A DNA stretch of 64,000 nt. Source: Amblyornis subalaris (lineage: Eukaryota; Chordata; Aves; Passeriformes; Ptilonorhynchidae). The notes under the pieces were generated by a model. The model was given only the letters and a program-made list of their open reading frames with translations. It was not told the origin of the DNA and did not search any database. The stretch covers positions 248,001-312,000 of the forward strand of contig JACAXG010000107.1 in assembly GCA_018881555.1 (NCBI GenBank), in the 5' to 3' direction. This document shows, in pieces, positions 36,271 through 47,900 of the stretch (position 1 is its first letter; each line of letters opens with the position of its first letter). Made by a program: the position numbers and the translations under genes.

Positions 36271-37499
36271 GCATTAATTCTTCCTGAACCTCTTCAGTAG
36301 CACAAATTAACCCTCACAGGTGGCTCCAACACCACAACCACAGAGATGTCAGGGAGCTGTACAATGGGCACCACAGTGAACTGTCCCTCTGCTCTAGCAA
36401 ATCTCAGAGCATTAAAACTTTCCTGCCCAACAGCCCTTTGCTCAGGAAGGGAACTGCACACCTAAGGTGATAAACAGGGCACATCTCTCCCAGCACGAAG
36501 TTCTCACAGCAAAAACTCGATGAAGGTGACGAGAATACATCACAACACTTCGCTCTTACACTGCATTTTGCTCCTTCAGAGACCCGGACGGACATTAATT
36601 TGATTTACTAAGTCAGTGTTTTCCTGAGGGCTGTGCTATCAGGTTCATCACGGCGGAGCTGCTGACCCACCTCCATGTTAAATGAACAGCCTGGTTCTTA
36701 CTCGCAGCCTGTTTATAGGAAATCGGCGAGCCCATGAACCAGAAATACTCTGTTTGTAGAGAGCCCTCCCTTGGAAGCAGAAAGAAACTCAAATATTACA
36801 GTCAAAACTTGTTCAGCTGTGTTTTGGAAGTGGCACGCAGCGTAGGAAAAGCACTACTCGGGATTAACAACGCTTCGTTTTGAGGCATGCTTAAAGTTTC
36901 AATTAAAGCCGTGGGGACACAGCTACGAGGAGCACTCCCAATACAACCCCACTTTAATTACACTGTATACACACACAGCAGCCCGTACGCTGACTCCCTC
37001 AGCACTCCCGGCTCTCTACCTTTGTAATATCCTCTATGCGAAAATTAGTTTCAACAAAAATAAAACTCTTTGCTCAGCCAAAACGGCACCAGCCTGTACC
37101 CCGCTCCGTTGCACCATCTGTGCGTGTTTATTCTCAGCCTTATGAAAAAAAAAAAAAAAAAACCTCTAACGTTTTACTAATCTTTATGCCCCGCCACTAT
37201 AAATAAAACAAATAAAGCCCAACAACAGTTAAGCATCGTAGCTAAAACACATCCAGTCCACTCCGATTATTTCTGCTCGTCTGTCCACGAATAGCTGCAG
37301 CCATCGGCTTTAAGGGAAGCGTGCAAGTCAGTCCGCATTTATTTACAGTTGCACTATCAAGAAACAGCCTTCCCGTCTCGTCGTTCTATGAATATTTCAA
37401 AACACTTGGGGTTTTTCCTTTCTTTTTTTTTTTGAGGGGGGGAGGTGAAGAGAGGGTGAGGGGTGATGCTAGCCCAGCTCCTGCCCCACAATTCTATTT
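36271..37499. other. Intron flank of the CpG island
   Basis: CpG frequency rises gradually towards the promoter. A18 occurs at 37145-37162. Apart from that homopolymer I see no discrete element. Confidence 0.5.
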
Positions 37500-37669
37500 T
37501 TCTCCGTGTTCCCACGTCGCTCCGACTTCTTGCTCGGATGGATGCGCGGGGCGCGGAGCAGCACCCGCGGGTGCGAAAATGCCCGCACTCAGACCCGCAC
37601 CCACCCGCGCATCCCCGGGGGAAGGGACAGCGCCCGCGCCCGCCACCGGCCCCGCAGCCCGAACCCGCC

Positions 37670-37995
<326 letters not shown>

Positions 37996-38010
37996 CTATT
38001 TCCTCCCAAC

Positions 38011-38052
38011 TTTCTCTTCCCCCTCCTTCCCTCCCCTTCTCTCCCCTCCTCC
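38011..38052. repeat. Pure polypyrimidine tract (plus strand)
   Basis: Forty-two consecutive C/T bases lie on the plus strand inside the CAMK1D CpG island (purine on the gene strand). The tract is C-rich with CCTCC and CCCTCC runs, so its complement is G-rich. It could affect strand opening or bind CT-element proteins, but no function is shown. Confidence 0.8.
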
Positions 38053-38177
38053 GTGCCCCCCCCGCGGAGCCGCTGGCGGGGCTGCCCCGTCCCTCCGTCC
38101 TCCTGCGCCCCGCGCAGCGGCTGCGCGCACCCGCGTCCTGGGGTCACTTTGCTCCCTGACTGACCCACCCCGCGGAA

Positions 38178-38236
38178 AAGTCCCTCTTTTTTTTGTTGCT
38201 GTTTTTCTTTTTTCTTTTTTCTTTTTTTTTTTTTTG
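38178..38236. repeat. T-rich tract in the promoter island
   Basis: A plus-strand run is dominated by T (homopolymers of about 6-14) with a few C and G interruptions. It is an A-rich tract on the CAMK1D strand. It interrupts otherwise very GC-rich island sequence and could be a nucleosome-excluding poly(dA:dT) element or slippage-prone low-complexity DNA. Confidence 0.75.
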
Positions 38237-38369
38237 GAGGGAGGTCACTGTTTCTGTTCCCCCACCCCCCGTGCGGGGCCCCGTGGGATGCTCAGCCTGG
38301 CGGGCGCGGTGCGGCGCGGAGCGGAGCGGCCCCGCGGGCGCAGCGGCTGTGCGCGGTTGTTATGGCAAT

Positions 38370-38427
38370 GGGAGGAGGAGGAGGAGGAGGAAGAGGAGAA
38401 AGAGAGGGAGGAGGAAGAAGGAGGAGG
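38370..38427. repeat. Pure polypurine (GGA)n tract
   Basis: Fifty-eight consecutive A/G bases lie on the plus strand, mainly GGA repeats. This is the opposite strand bias to the tracts at 37860-37923 and 38011-38052, so the purine strand switches across the promoter. It gives rise to glutamate- or arginine-rich frames without biological support. Confidence 0.85.
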
Positions 38428-38642
38428 CAGCCCCGCCGCTGCTCTGCTGCCTGGCGCTGCCCCTCCTGACTGAATGAAGATAATTCGCATTGCACCAAAA
38501 CCACGCACGTCAAACGGGAGGGGAGGGAAAGCAGCGAGGGGTGGGGGGGGGGGGAGAAAAGGGAAAGCTGGAAAAAAAAAAAAGGAAAATTAAAAAGCCA
38601 CACCACAAGCGGCCGTGCTGCCTGGACGGGCGCTGCGCGGGG

Positions 38643-38690
38643 CTGTGCCGGGATGCGCCGGGATGCGCAGGGATGCGCTGGGATGCGCGG
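38643..38690. repeat. 10-bp minisatellite with GCGC in each unit
   Basis: Four full 10-bp units of the form GGATGCGCNG occupy 38651-38690, and a degenerate fifth unit lies just before. Only the ninth base varies clearly between units (C, A, T, G). Each unit carries TGCGC, resembling an NRF1 half-site, inside the CAMK1D CpG island about 0.9 kb upstream of the start codon. A short CA run follows at about 38716-38728. Confidence 0.85.
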
Positions 38691-39060
38691 GGGCGGCGGT
38701 GCCCACCTGTCTCGCACACACACACACTCGTGGGATGCAAAAACGCCCCCCTTAGCAAAGACCACCCTTATCCAGCACAGCCCTCGGAGCAAGGGGCACC
38801 CAAAGAGGGGGGTCACGCAGCCTAGGGGCCGGTGATGGGCACCGCGCAGTCCCGGCGAGGGGTCAGGCCCTGGCACCGCGCCCACCCTGCCGGCACCGCC
38901 GTCTGAGCCGGGCACGGCATCGGCCTCGCACACTGTCACACACACGCGTGGCTGAGATTATTGCTAAAAGCAGCTTTTTCTCAGCGGCACTGAGACCTCT
39001 AGCGTCGTCACATCGGGCATGAGCTGAGCTCTGATCCGGGGTGACAGGCAGGATTCGTCA

Positions 39061-42000
39061 GACATAAGAGAAAATGATAGTCTAGACTAACTGAGACACA
39101 TTTATAGTTAAGATCTTTGGGCTTCAGTTTTAGAATATGTAAGGCACTAAAAAAGTGCAATTCTTTTGGGACTCCCAAGTTAGGTGACTAAATTGGAGGC
39201 TTTGCTGCTGGCAGGTACAGGCATTTCGGTGCCTTGGGGCAGCTCCACACCTGATCAGCTCCAAAACTGATCATCAAATCAGGACCTGGAAAAAAATACA
39301 CGGAGCTAAATAACATTTACTTTAAAACAAATGTGACTGTATGCACTTAACTGTTTAACGTGTATTGTGTCTTTTAACAGATTCCTTAGAATTCTACTTT
39401 GGAAGCTGATTTTCCAGATTTCTCATAATTTATGAGCAGAATTTACAAGGTGTCAGACTGTAAGGCTTTCCCTGAGTCTGGGCTGAACTGTGCCTCTCAT
39501 CTCAAAGGGGCTGCGGCAGAGGTGGGCATTCCTAGGTGAGTGAAAGTGTAAACCTGCAATACAGGTTGGGGTGTTTGGTCAATGCTACCCTCTGCTGGGC
39601 AGAGCCACTGGGCTTTGGCGTGCCAGCTCCCGTGGTTTATTACTGCACCCCTCTGATGCTCATGGACAGCCCAAACAGCTTGGGATTTCCTGCGATGGAT
39701 GCTTGTGTAGTGTCACAGCATGCACTTTGGAACAGGTTTCCTTCTGCTCCTGGCTTATTCCTATCTTCTCACTACCCTCAGGATTTTCTTTATTGCATGA
39801 TCCTTACAGCCTGCTCCATGGTAGTGTCACCAGGAGTCCCCAGGCAGCCTCACAACGCCACTGCATACTTGGGAAATGAAAGATGTGACTGACCTAAAAA
39901 AATGCAGCTGACTACCGAATCCAAATTTCCTTTCAACCCCCACCACTGTGACATTTTCTCTCTTTTTCACATGTAAATCACTTGGTATTAGAAATTCCAC
40001 ACTCCTGTCTTCAGGAGAAGATTGAGAGAGTGTGAGGCCAGGAAGGGCAAGTGTGATGGTCTGCCCTGACCTCCAGCATGGTGGAGGCCAAAGAGCTTCA
40101 TCCAGCCAAACAACGAACATCATAACTTACCTTGGAGCTATGGCATCCCCAAACCATCCACCACTATTATTTATGATGCCACATTGGTCCTTAAAGTATC
40201 ACATTAAAATCCCACTGCACGGACAGCGTCACCCAAGTCTCCATTTCCGCTTTCAGNGAGCAAAAATTTTGCTCAAAATTGCTCAAATCCTTACTAATGC
40301 TGCAATTTTTCACCATCAAAATTGCATAAGGTAAAGGTACAGGTCAGTCTGTAAATCTAACTTCTATTTTCCTCATTTAACCTACACCTTTAGTATTGCA
40401 CGAATGTGCTTTTTTTGTGATTAACTCACATTTGAAGTAACTGATAATATAGAAGTCTCTGAAGCCATTACAGTTTTAATGAGAAGTGTAGGAGATGCTT
40501 CTATTAGGCAGGGACCACTGGCACAATAGACCATAAAAGCCCCTTCAAAGTCATTAGTCTGTCATGTCAGGCTGAATTTAGGGAGTCTGTAATCCTGCTT
40601 GACTGACAGGCTCCTGCAGAGCTATTGTAGCTATTTGAAGAACAGGTATTTCTGAAAAATTTAAATCTTACGTGGAAAGTTCTCTCTGGAGTGGCTGCGA
40701 ATAACAGGGTGTGCTGCAGCTGAGGGGCTCTGCACGGCTGCATTCAATGTTTAATTACACACAACNAGATTACAAGAACAGCAACAGAGTGGTAAAATGA
40801 AGCGCACAGAAAGGCCAGCATTAAGACTGACAATAAAACATCAATTCAAGCCCTTTTAGTGGCTGCACAGAGGCCGTCCCCTCATTACCTGGGCATGCTC
40901 TGCAGCTCTGCCAAGGGTGGTGTCAGAACATGGCTAATGAGCAGACGTGGCTGATGTGTGTTTGAAACAGCTACGCATCCTGCACATGCACCCAACCACT
41001 CCATGCAACAAAAACCCAAACCCTTACATTGCAGATGGACAAGTTCCAACTTCTTTTTAAAGCCTTCTCTGGAAATATTGTAAATTTAGGGGAGAAATTG
41101 AAAACCAGCTTCTATATGAGATATTTTATTTCATGATAAAGTGATAGGATTGTTGGAGTAGTATTTGAAACTATATTTTTAGCTCTTGGGTCCTGGCAAA
41201 TGATGTTGGGGCTGGTCACATACGGTACAGCTGCGCTTGGCCACGATCACCGCTGACCCTTAATATGGGCACTGTGCAAACCACATTATCATGAGCATAA
41301 ATAAAGGAGTCATCTCTGTTTTTCAAGCTTTTCCACTGGCAACCTGGTTTTCTTGTGCTTAAATACTATAATATCAGACCTCTTTCCCAGTGTCGTTTCT
41401 GAGTCATACAATATAATCTTCCTTTTCAATTACAAATCAGCACTATTGATGCTTTTCTGCAAGAACATCAGAAACGTGGCTGTCNCTCCACTGCCGAGGT
41501 CTGAGCCCGAGAGATGAACACGCACATGTCCAAGGCTCTGTTTGGGGTTAAAACCTCACATGCAAGCTCTGGAGCAGCATCAGTGTAAAGCAAACAGCAC
41601 TCAAGCCCACAGCTGTTCTCTGCTGCCTTCACCACCACGCAGCAACCTCAGATAGTGGAGTTTCTGCTTATGACAGAAAAGATTTGGGCCAACCCTAGTG
41701 AGAAGGTGGATTATTGGTGTCACACACACAAAGAGGANCAGGGTTATTTAGTGCTGGTCTGGTCCCACGGGCACTGATAACAATNCTGTCGTACACGAGG
41801 GTAGACCTTGGCAAGAAATTCAAAGCAAAATGACATCTCGGGTGCTTCATAGCCTCTGGGACAAGCCTGAGATGAAATAAAATTCTGGGGCAAGGCATCT
41901 TCGAATTTGGCAGCACAGGTCTTAATTTTTTGAGATGCCGGGTCTGACTAGCAGGGTAATAATTCCATCCAAACTCACAGCATTTCTTGGGCTTTCCAAC

Positions 42001-43804
42001 AGTGGGAATGCTGCAGCTCCAGCCTGTGCCCCATTTGGAAATTCAGAGGAAATCCTCTTGGGTATTATGCTGAGTCATGAGAAAATTAAATTATGACAAG
42101 ATTTGCGTGCATAAAAGAGAGAGACAAAATTGCTTCTCTTAAATGACAATTTCAAATGCTTATTTAAATGAGAAAATTGCTTATTTTTTAAAAAATGGCT
42201 CACTGCTATTTCTTTAATTGGATAGTAATTTGAAAGAACTGCAATTTGAAAGGTGTGGTTTGATGGGGAACCACAGGTTTTGGGTTTTCACCACAGGTGA
42301 AACTAATGCTTATGGTTGGGTTTTAATATTTTCCAGATTAGTTTTGACACCACAAGTTCAGTACAGAAAATTATACAGTTGGCTCTAAGAATGTCCACAA
42401 CAGCAGGCAGAACCTTGCTGCTGCTCTGATGCCAACAGCAATGCTCCTGTGAGCTAATGTAAGACTTTTCAGTGATTTGGGGGACTTCTTAAACTTGGTC
42501 TGNACATCAAGAGGATGCATGTGAAGAAAGGAACACAAATCCATGCCAAACAAGAGACTTCTGGATATCTTAGGTACAAAGTGGTTTGTGTTCTTTTAGG
42601 GTTAAATATAATCAATGTCCTTCCNCTGCCTTTAAGCACATTAAGGCCTTAGATCAGTTTAAGCTCTCTAAGATGACCTAAGGGCCTTGCTCATCTTNGA
42701 TAGCTAAAACACTGTCCTAAAACATGCAAAAGCAAAGGAGAGGAGGTGATAGATGGTCACTGCCATTGCTGCTTTTCTCAGAGGGAGGAGGGAGTTTAAA
42801 TTGCTGTCAGGTTTTTAACCATGTCTGTAAAGTGGAATGAGCAAGAGCTGATGTAGATGTGAATCCTCAACCTGCAAATAATTGCCTGAAGACCATCTGG
42901 TGCTTGGTTAAGCTTCCATGTGCTTATATTACTCGTGAGGTTTATAGATGCCAGCCAAACTCTTTAAGGTGCCTTCTCTTCCCTGGTTTTACTCTCATCG
43001 GAATAAATCTCGGAAGTTAGAGGACAAAAGTTTTGACAACACGAGGCTGCTTGTTTCACTTTGGAAAAATTGCTAGGTAAGAGAATAATAACCAGGCTAA
43101 ACACATCACTTAGAGTCTGCTGTGCCATGTGTGCATTGCAATAAATCTTTAAACTCGGGTCGTAAATCACGGTCATATAAAAGTGTAGTGGGAGGAAAAA
43201 TAAACTATCACTGCTGAAGCAGAAGAGAGAGGAGCAACAAGGTGGTGTAGACAGATGTGGGCAATGGGAGAGCTGGCAGGAGACAGACAGGGAGCAGGGA
43301 ATAGATGAGAGATGGGCAGGACAGAGGGATGGGGGATGGGAGATGTTCCCAGGGACAAAAGTTACAAAAAGCAGAACCACACATCCCACTCAGTTCCTGG
43401 CATTGAGCTCTGGAGTCCCAAATCTTGGTGTTTTCCTGGTGCCAAGCACCCAGTGTGAAATCACTGGCCAGACATTTCATAGCTTAGAGAGCTGCATGGC
43501 CAACACAAACCCTGCTCACATAACTCCTCTCTCAGTCCCTGGGCTGTGGAGTTGGAGGTCTGGCTTGGGATCCAGTGGGCTGCTCTTCACCAAAGAGACA
43601 AGTACCGGTAAAAATGAGACCTGGATCTTTCTCCAGTTAATTTGGCAGAATTGGCTTTGCACACTTGGTTTTTGAAGGGAATACTGAGTTGGGACACTAC
43701 ATCTCCAAAATTTATATTGAAAGAATATTAGGTAATGAGGTAAGGACTGAAAAGTTGCAAAACATCAAAAAAACCAAGGTTCCCAAAGACTTCCAATTTG
43801 CACT
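39061..43804. other. Upstream flank of CAMK1D, nothing recognised
   Basis: I recognise no repeat, RNA gene or exon. Scattered Ns occur (for example about 40258, 40766, 41485, 41738, 41785, 42503). A purine-rich, GGGAGA-like low-complexity stretch lies at about 43205-43345 and generates stop-poor frames. Confidence 0.55.
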
Positions 43805-44428
43805 GTAGAATCATTTAGNTTGGAAAATATCTTTAAGACCATTGAGTCCCAGCACTCCCAAGGCCACCACTAAACCGTGTCCCCAAATGCCACATCTAGA
43901 CATCTTTTAAATACCTCCAGAGATGGTGACTCAGCCACTTCCCTGGGCAACCTGTTCCAGTCCTTGACAACCCTTCTAGTGAAGAAATTTTTTCTAATAT
44001 CCAATGTAAACCTCCCCTGGCACAGCTCGAGGCCATTTCTTCTTGTTCTGTNGCTTGCTACTTGGGAGAAGAGCTGGACCCCCACCTAGCTCTAACATCC
44101 TTCCNGGGAGTTGCAGAGAGCGAGAAGGTCCCTCCTGAGCCTCCTTTTCTCCANGCTAAACACCCCCANCTCCCTCAGCTGCTCCTCATCAGACTTGTGC
44201 TCCAGACCCTTCCCCAGCTTCATTCCCTTCTCTGGACACGCTGCAGCACCTCAATGTCCTTCTTGTAGTGAGGAGCCCAAAACTGACCCCAGGATTNGAG
44301 GTGTGGCCTCACNGGTGCCGACTACAGGGNGACAATCACTGCCCTGGTCCTGCTGGCCACACTATTGCTGATACAGGCCAGGATGCCCTTGGCATTTTTG
44401 GACACCTGGCCACACTCCTGGCCAATAC
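43805..44428 (-). mobile_element. CR1 LINE 3' fragment, minus strand
   Basis: The left end (TAGAATCATTTAG) is the CR1 3' terminus. On the minus strand the ORF2 C-terminus follows, including [12 protein letters not shown] and [11 protein letters not shown]. Further right, the plus-strand landmarks GCTCCTCATCAGACTTGTGC, TTCTCTGGACACGCTGCAGC, CTTCTTGTAGTGAGGAGCCC and GACAATCACTGCCCTGGTCC are the reverse complement of CR1 RT coding sequence. It is 5'-truncated at about 44428. At least six Ns fall inside, more than in nearby unique DNA. Confidence 0.95.
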
Positions 44429-44564
44429 AGGTTTGCTTGGTTTTTGTTGGGTTGGTTTTTTACCCCAGGATTTCTCCCTTGCTCTGAATAGTTCAGCACA
44501 GGAAATCCNTCTGCACAGCAAAGGAGCTGCCCAGAAGGGCCTCCTTCCTATTCCTGCTGCCCCA
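44429..44564. other. Short spacer between CR1 and CpG-dense element
   Basis: A T/G-rich stretch (GGTTTTTGTTGGGTTGGTTTTT type) is followed by ordinary sequence. Nothing else is seen. Confidence 0.4.
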
Positions 44565-44945
44565 CACAGGGCGCTCAGGATGGATTTGCACCGGGAGACA
44601 GGAACAAGCCAACGTGAGTTGTGCTTCAGGCACTCCCAGCGCGGCGAGACGCTGAGCGCTCTGGAAGATCAGATCCCCGGTGCTGCAAATCGAGCACCCA
44701 AAATTAGCAAGCGCGTTTGATCATTTCGGCCTTAATCTCTGCGTGGCTCAGTTCCCCAGCTGGTGATATCGCAGGAGCGCTGTGAAGATAAACGCATTAA
44801 TATTGATCAGGCGCCGGGGCTTTACCCAGGCGCTCGCGAGGAAATTAATGTTGAATGCAGCGTGCGGTTTGAACAGCGTGTGTTAATGCGGCCTGGAGCA
44901 ATTCGCCAGATTAAAATAACCACAAATGATAGGTGATCGGATAAT
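44565..44945. promoter_or_regulatory. Isolated CpG-dense element, candidate distal enhancer or promoter
   Basis: About 25 CpGs by eye lie between 44637 and 44940, far above the surroundings. The sequence mixes CpG-rich palindromes (AGCGCT, GGCGCC, CTCGCGAGG) with TAAT-core homeodomain-like sites (GCATTAATATTGATCAGG, GAAATTAATG) and a RUNX-like AACCACA near its right end. No repeat family and no coding homology are recognised. It lies about 6.8 kb upstream of the CAMK1D start codon and begins about 140 bp beyond the CR1 fragment. A conserved developmental enhancer or an unannotated non-coding promoter would fit. Confidence 0.45.
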
Positions 44946-47900
44946 TAAAGGATGCCTCACATTTGATGTGCACAAAGGCCCAAANTGTGGCTGTGCAGGC
45001 TGTTCATCCTGGTGTTTCCTGGTTCCTGAGAGTTTGACTTTACAACCTGACTGTCTTCTACACGTGGGGTTAATAGCCTGTACCCTCAGGAAGGGAGGAT
45101 TGTCTGATCACGCCTCTCTCTGCACCATCTCTATGCCTGTTGGTTTCCTCCACCCCCAACAAATTTTGACTTTCATACCCATTTCCATTATAGGCTGGCC
45201 CAGAGAGGGGAGTCTACTGAAAATGAGAAGTCAGAGTAGAGAGAAATGATCCAGTTATTCCTCCCAGGAAAGACATGTTCCTTTGTTTGGACATCAGGGA
45301 GCCTGGAGAGGATGCAAGTGCAACACATGACACTAGTGTGTAGGATGTGGGGCTCAGCTGGTTTAGCTGCCCACCACNCTGTTCTTTGTCCAATGCATTA
45401 TCCGTCAGGGAACTTGGCTTGTGAGCCTCAAAATAGTTAGAGGCCAGATACTACTGTCTGCAAAGCACTCAGTAGTCACAGTTATGCTGATTGGAACCAT
45501 GGAAGAGCCTCTCTTGCTCCTCCAGCCTGTCCCATGCTTGCACTGGGTCCATGTTTACCCTGAGGATGCACCACACCTCCTTAGCTTCATGTGATTTCAC
45601 TGTTAGGGCTGTACATGTGCTGTGAGCTTTCATCTTCCTGAGCTTGATGNGTTTATCTGAGCCACGTGAGTTGCACACAACTCAATTCCAGGGGTCACAG
45701 GCCAGAGTCATGCCCTCCAAAGGAGGTGACTTATTCTGGATGTCACCTCCACTTGCACCGAGGAGAAATGTCAATAGCCTCCAGCACCATCTCACCACAC
45801 CAGTGCAGTCAAATAATAGCAGTGGAGGAAAAAAATTAAATGACAGAGGCAGGGGAAGAAGATATGGAAAACCATTCACTTGCCTGCGAAGCAATCACTT
45901 TTTTCATTTAAGCAGAACACTCAGCTATCTTTTATATTGTTATTGGTAAGGTCCTCTTAGAAGCTGGAAATTAATTTTTTTTTTATCTCCTCATTTTCTC
46001 TTTTTCCCATTTGGTGAACATTGCTATTTTTCCGGGTTTCTCACAGAACTGAAATGAACTTGGCTCATTTTGTTCTTTCCCTCCACAGACATTAACGCTG
46101 CTGAATAACGAAGAGAGAAGGAGCATTGCTAATTAACTTTAGTCACCACATTAAGTCCAGGCTGACACTCACGTGCAAGGAGCAGCACAGTGCCAACAGC
46201 CAGTGATGGGCACCTGAGACAAGAGCCAGGATGGAGTCCTGTTGCCCAAATCAACACAAAAGAGGTGTTTTAGTTTTTATNAATGGGCAGATTCCCCATC
46301 CCAATATGTCGTTTAGGGCTGCAACAGGATTGCATTGCAGGGACAACAATGGAAAGATGAAAGAAATGTTCCTGGGTATATCCTGTCCTCTTCCAGCCCT
46401 GCAATAGCTGAGTGGACCTTAACAGGCCATGGGAAGCTGGAGACCCCCAAATCCAGGGTGGGACCAATTAAAAGCTCATGCAGAGGTTGGCAAAATAGCT
46501 AATGGGTAAAGAGGACCTATATGAGAAATGGGACCCTCTGGCTTGGCATGGAAAATTAGAGCTTCACATAAGCATGAGCTTGTTCAAATTTGAATTTCTG
46601 TTCTTTACGTAACACGTGATTTTGCAATGTGTTTAGGGCCTAGTGTTTCCTGGCAGACAAACCCCAAATTCAGTGGGTGCTTTAGAAAAAGCACAAGATC
46701 TTCATTCCTCCAGAACAGGGACATCAGGATTGCCCTGGGCTGTGCCTGGAGCTCAGCTCTTCCTGCAGGGGAGGTAAACATCTGAACTCAAGCCTTTCAG
46801 TTGGGTTAACAGAGGACAACTAACACAGGCAATAATTCTGTTCACAGGACCAGGCATTACTCATGCAGTAGCCGTAAACCTGGGATGAACCTTTGGATCT
46901 AGGCTGAATCACTATCTCGCTCTGCACAGTCCTCATCAGCAAACAAGTGATGGAGTCGAGCTGAAGCTGCTCAAGGGCTAAATCAGTGCCCTCCACTCTT
47001 TGCAAGCCACACTCCATTTACACAACATAATTACCAGAGGAGCTGCTAAGCAAAGAAGAGATCCAATTTTGCAAGTGTAGCCAAAAGCCTCATTCACTGC
47101 CAGATGTGAAAACAGAAGTTGCCTGTGTTTAGCAAAATTGAACATTTTTTGGAAAGTTTTACTGGAATTCCTGACTTTCAGGATGCCAGGGCCAGTGTCA
47201 GCTGGTGCAAATCTTCCAACTGTCCAAATTTGTGCCTGCTGAGATGTCAGCAGACTGTGAAAGGATCTCCAGAAGGTGAGTTATGCAGAGTTTGATGGTG
47301 AGGGAAAGGATTCTGTAAAAGGGTGAACCTCATTTTTCAGAGCTCTGTAACTCAGCTGGAACAATGTGCTTTCACCTAATTGATGTGAAAACTGCAGCCC
47401 CACNAAGGTTTTTACACGGTGTTTAATCAAACGTGTGTCTCTAAGCCTTGTGGCACAATGTAGGTGGCTTTCTCTGATGGAACTGGAGTTCACTTTGTGC
47501 TCTTTGAAAACCTCATGTAATTGAATGGCATATTTTAGGCACTCTCCCTTAATTAAATTTGTATAGGCATAGAAAGTGAGGAANGCCAGGGTGCTTTACC
47601 CAGCTCTGCTCCTTTCATTTAGCAATATCCACTTTTCCCCCCAAGCTGCCCATCAAGCTGCCAAACTGTCTCTCAAGTCAACTATGGGCTGAATGAGGCC
47701 TTCACAGGCTCTTGTCCACCTGCCTTCCCTCATCTCCCACACATGCACGGGGCTATGAGCAGTGACTGCTGTGAACACTGTGCTCTACGGCCACGGCAAA
47801 CCCCAGCACCTGTCACAAAGAGGCTCCTCACCTCAAATTTGCAGTAATTTCTGCTGGAATATGAAGATCTCTGTCCTATTTGCCATCAAGGCTCTTGTCT

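Noticed and set aside
45469..45678. 69-codon minus-strand frame as an exon of an upstream gene
   Set aside because: No similarity to CDC123 or any protein I know, and no convincing splice sites at the edges.
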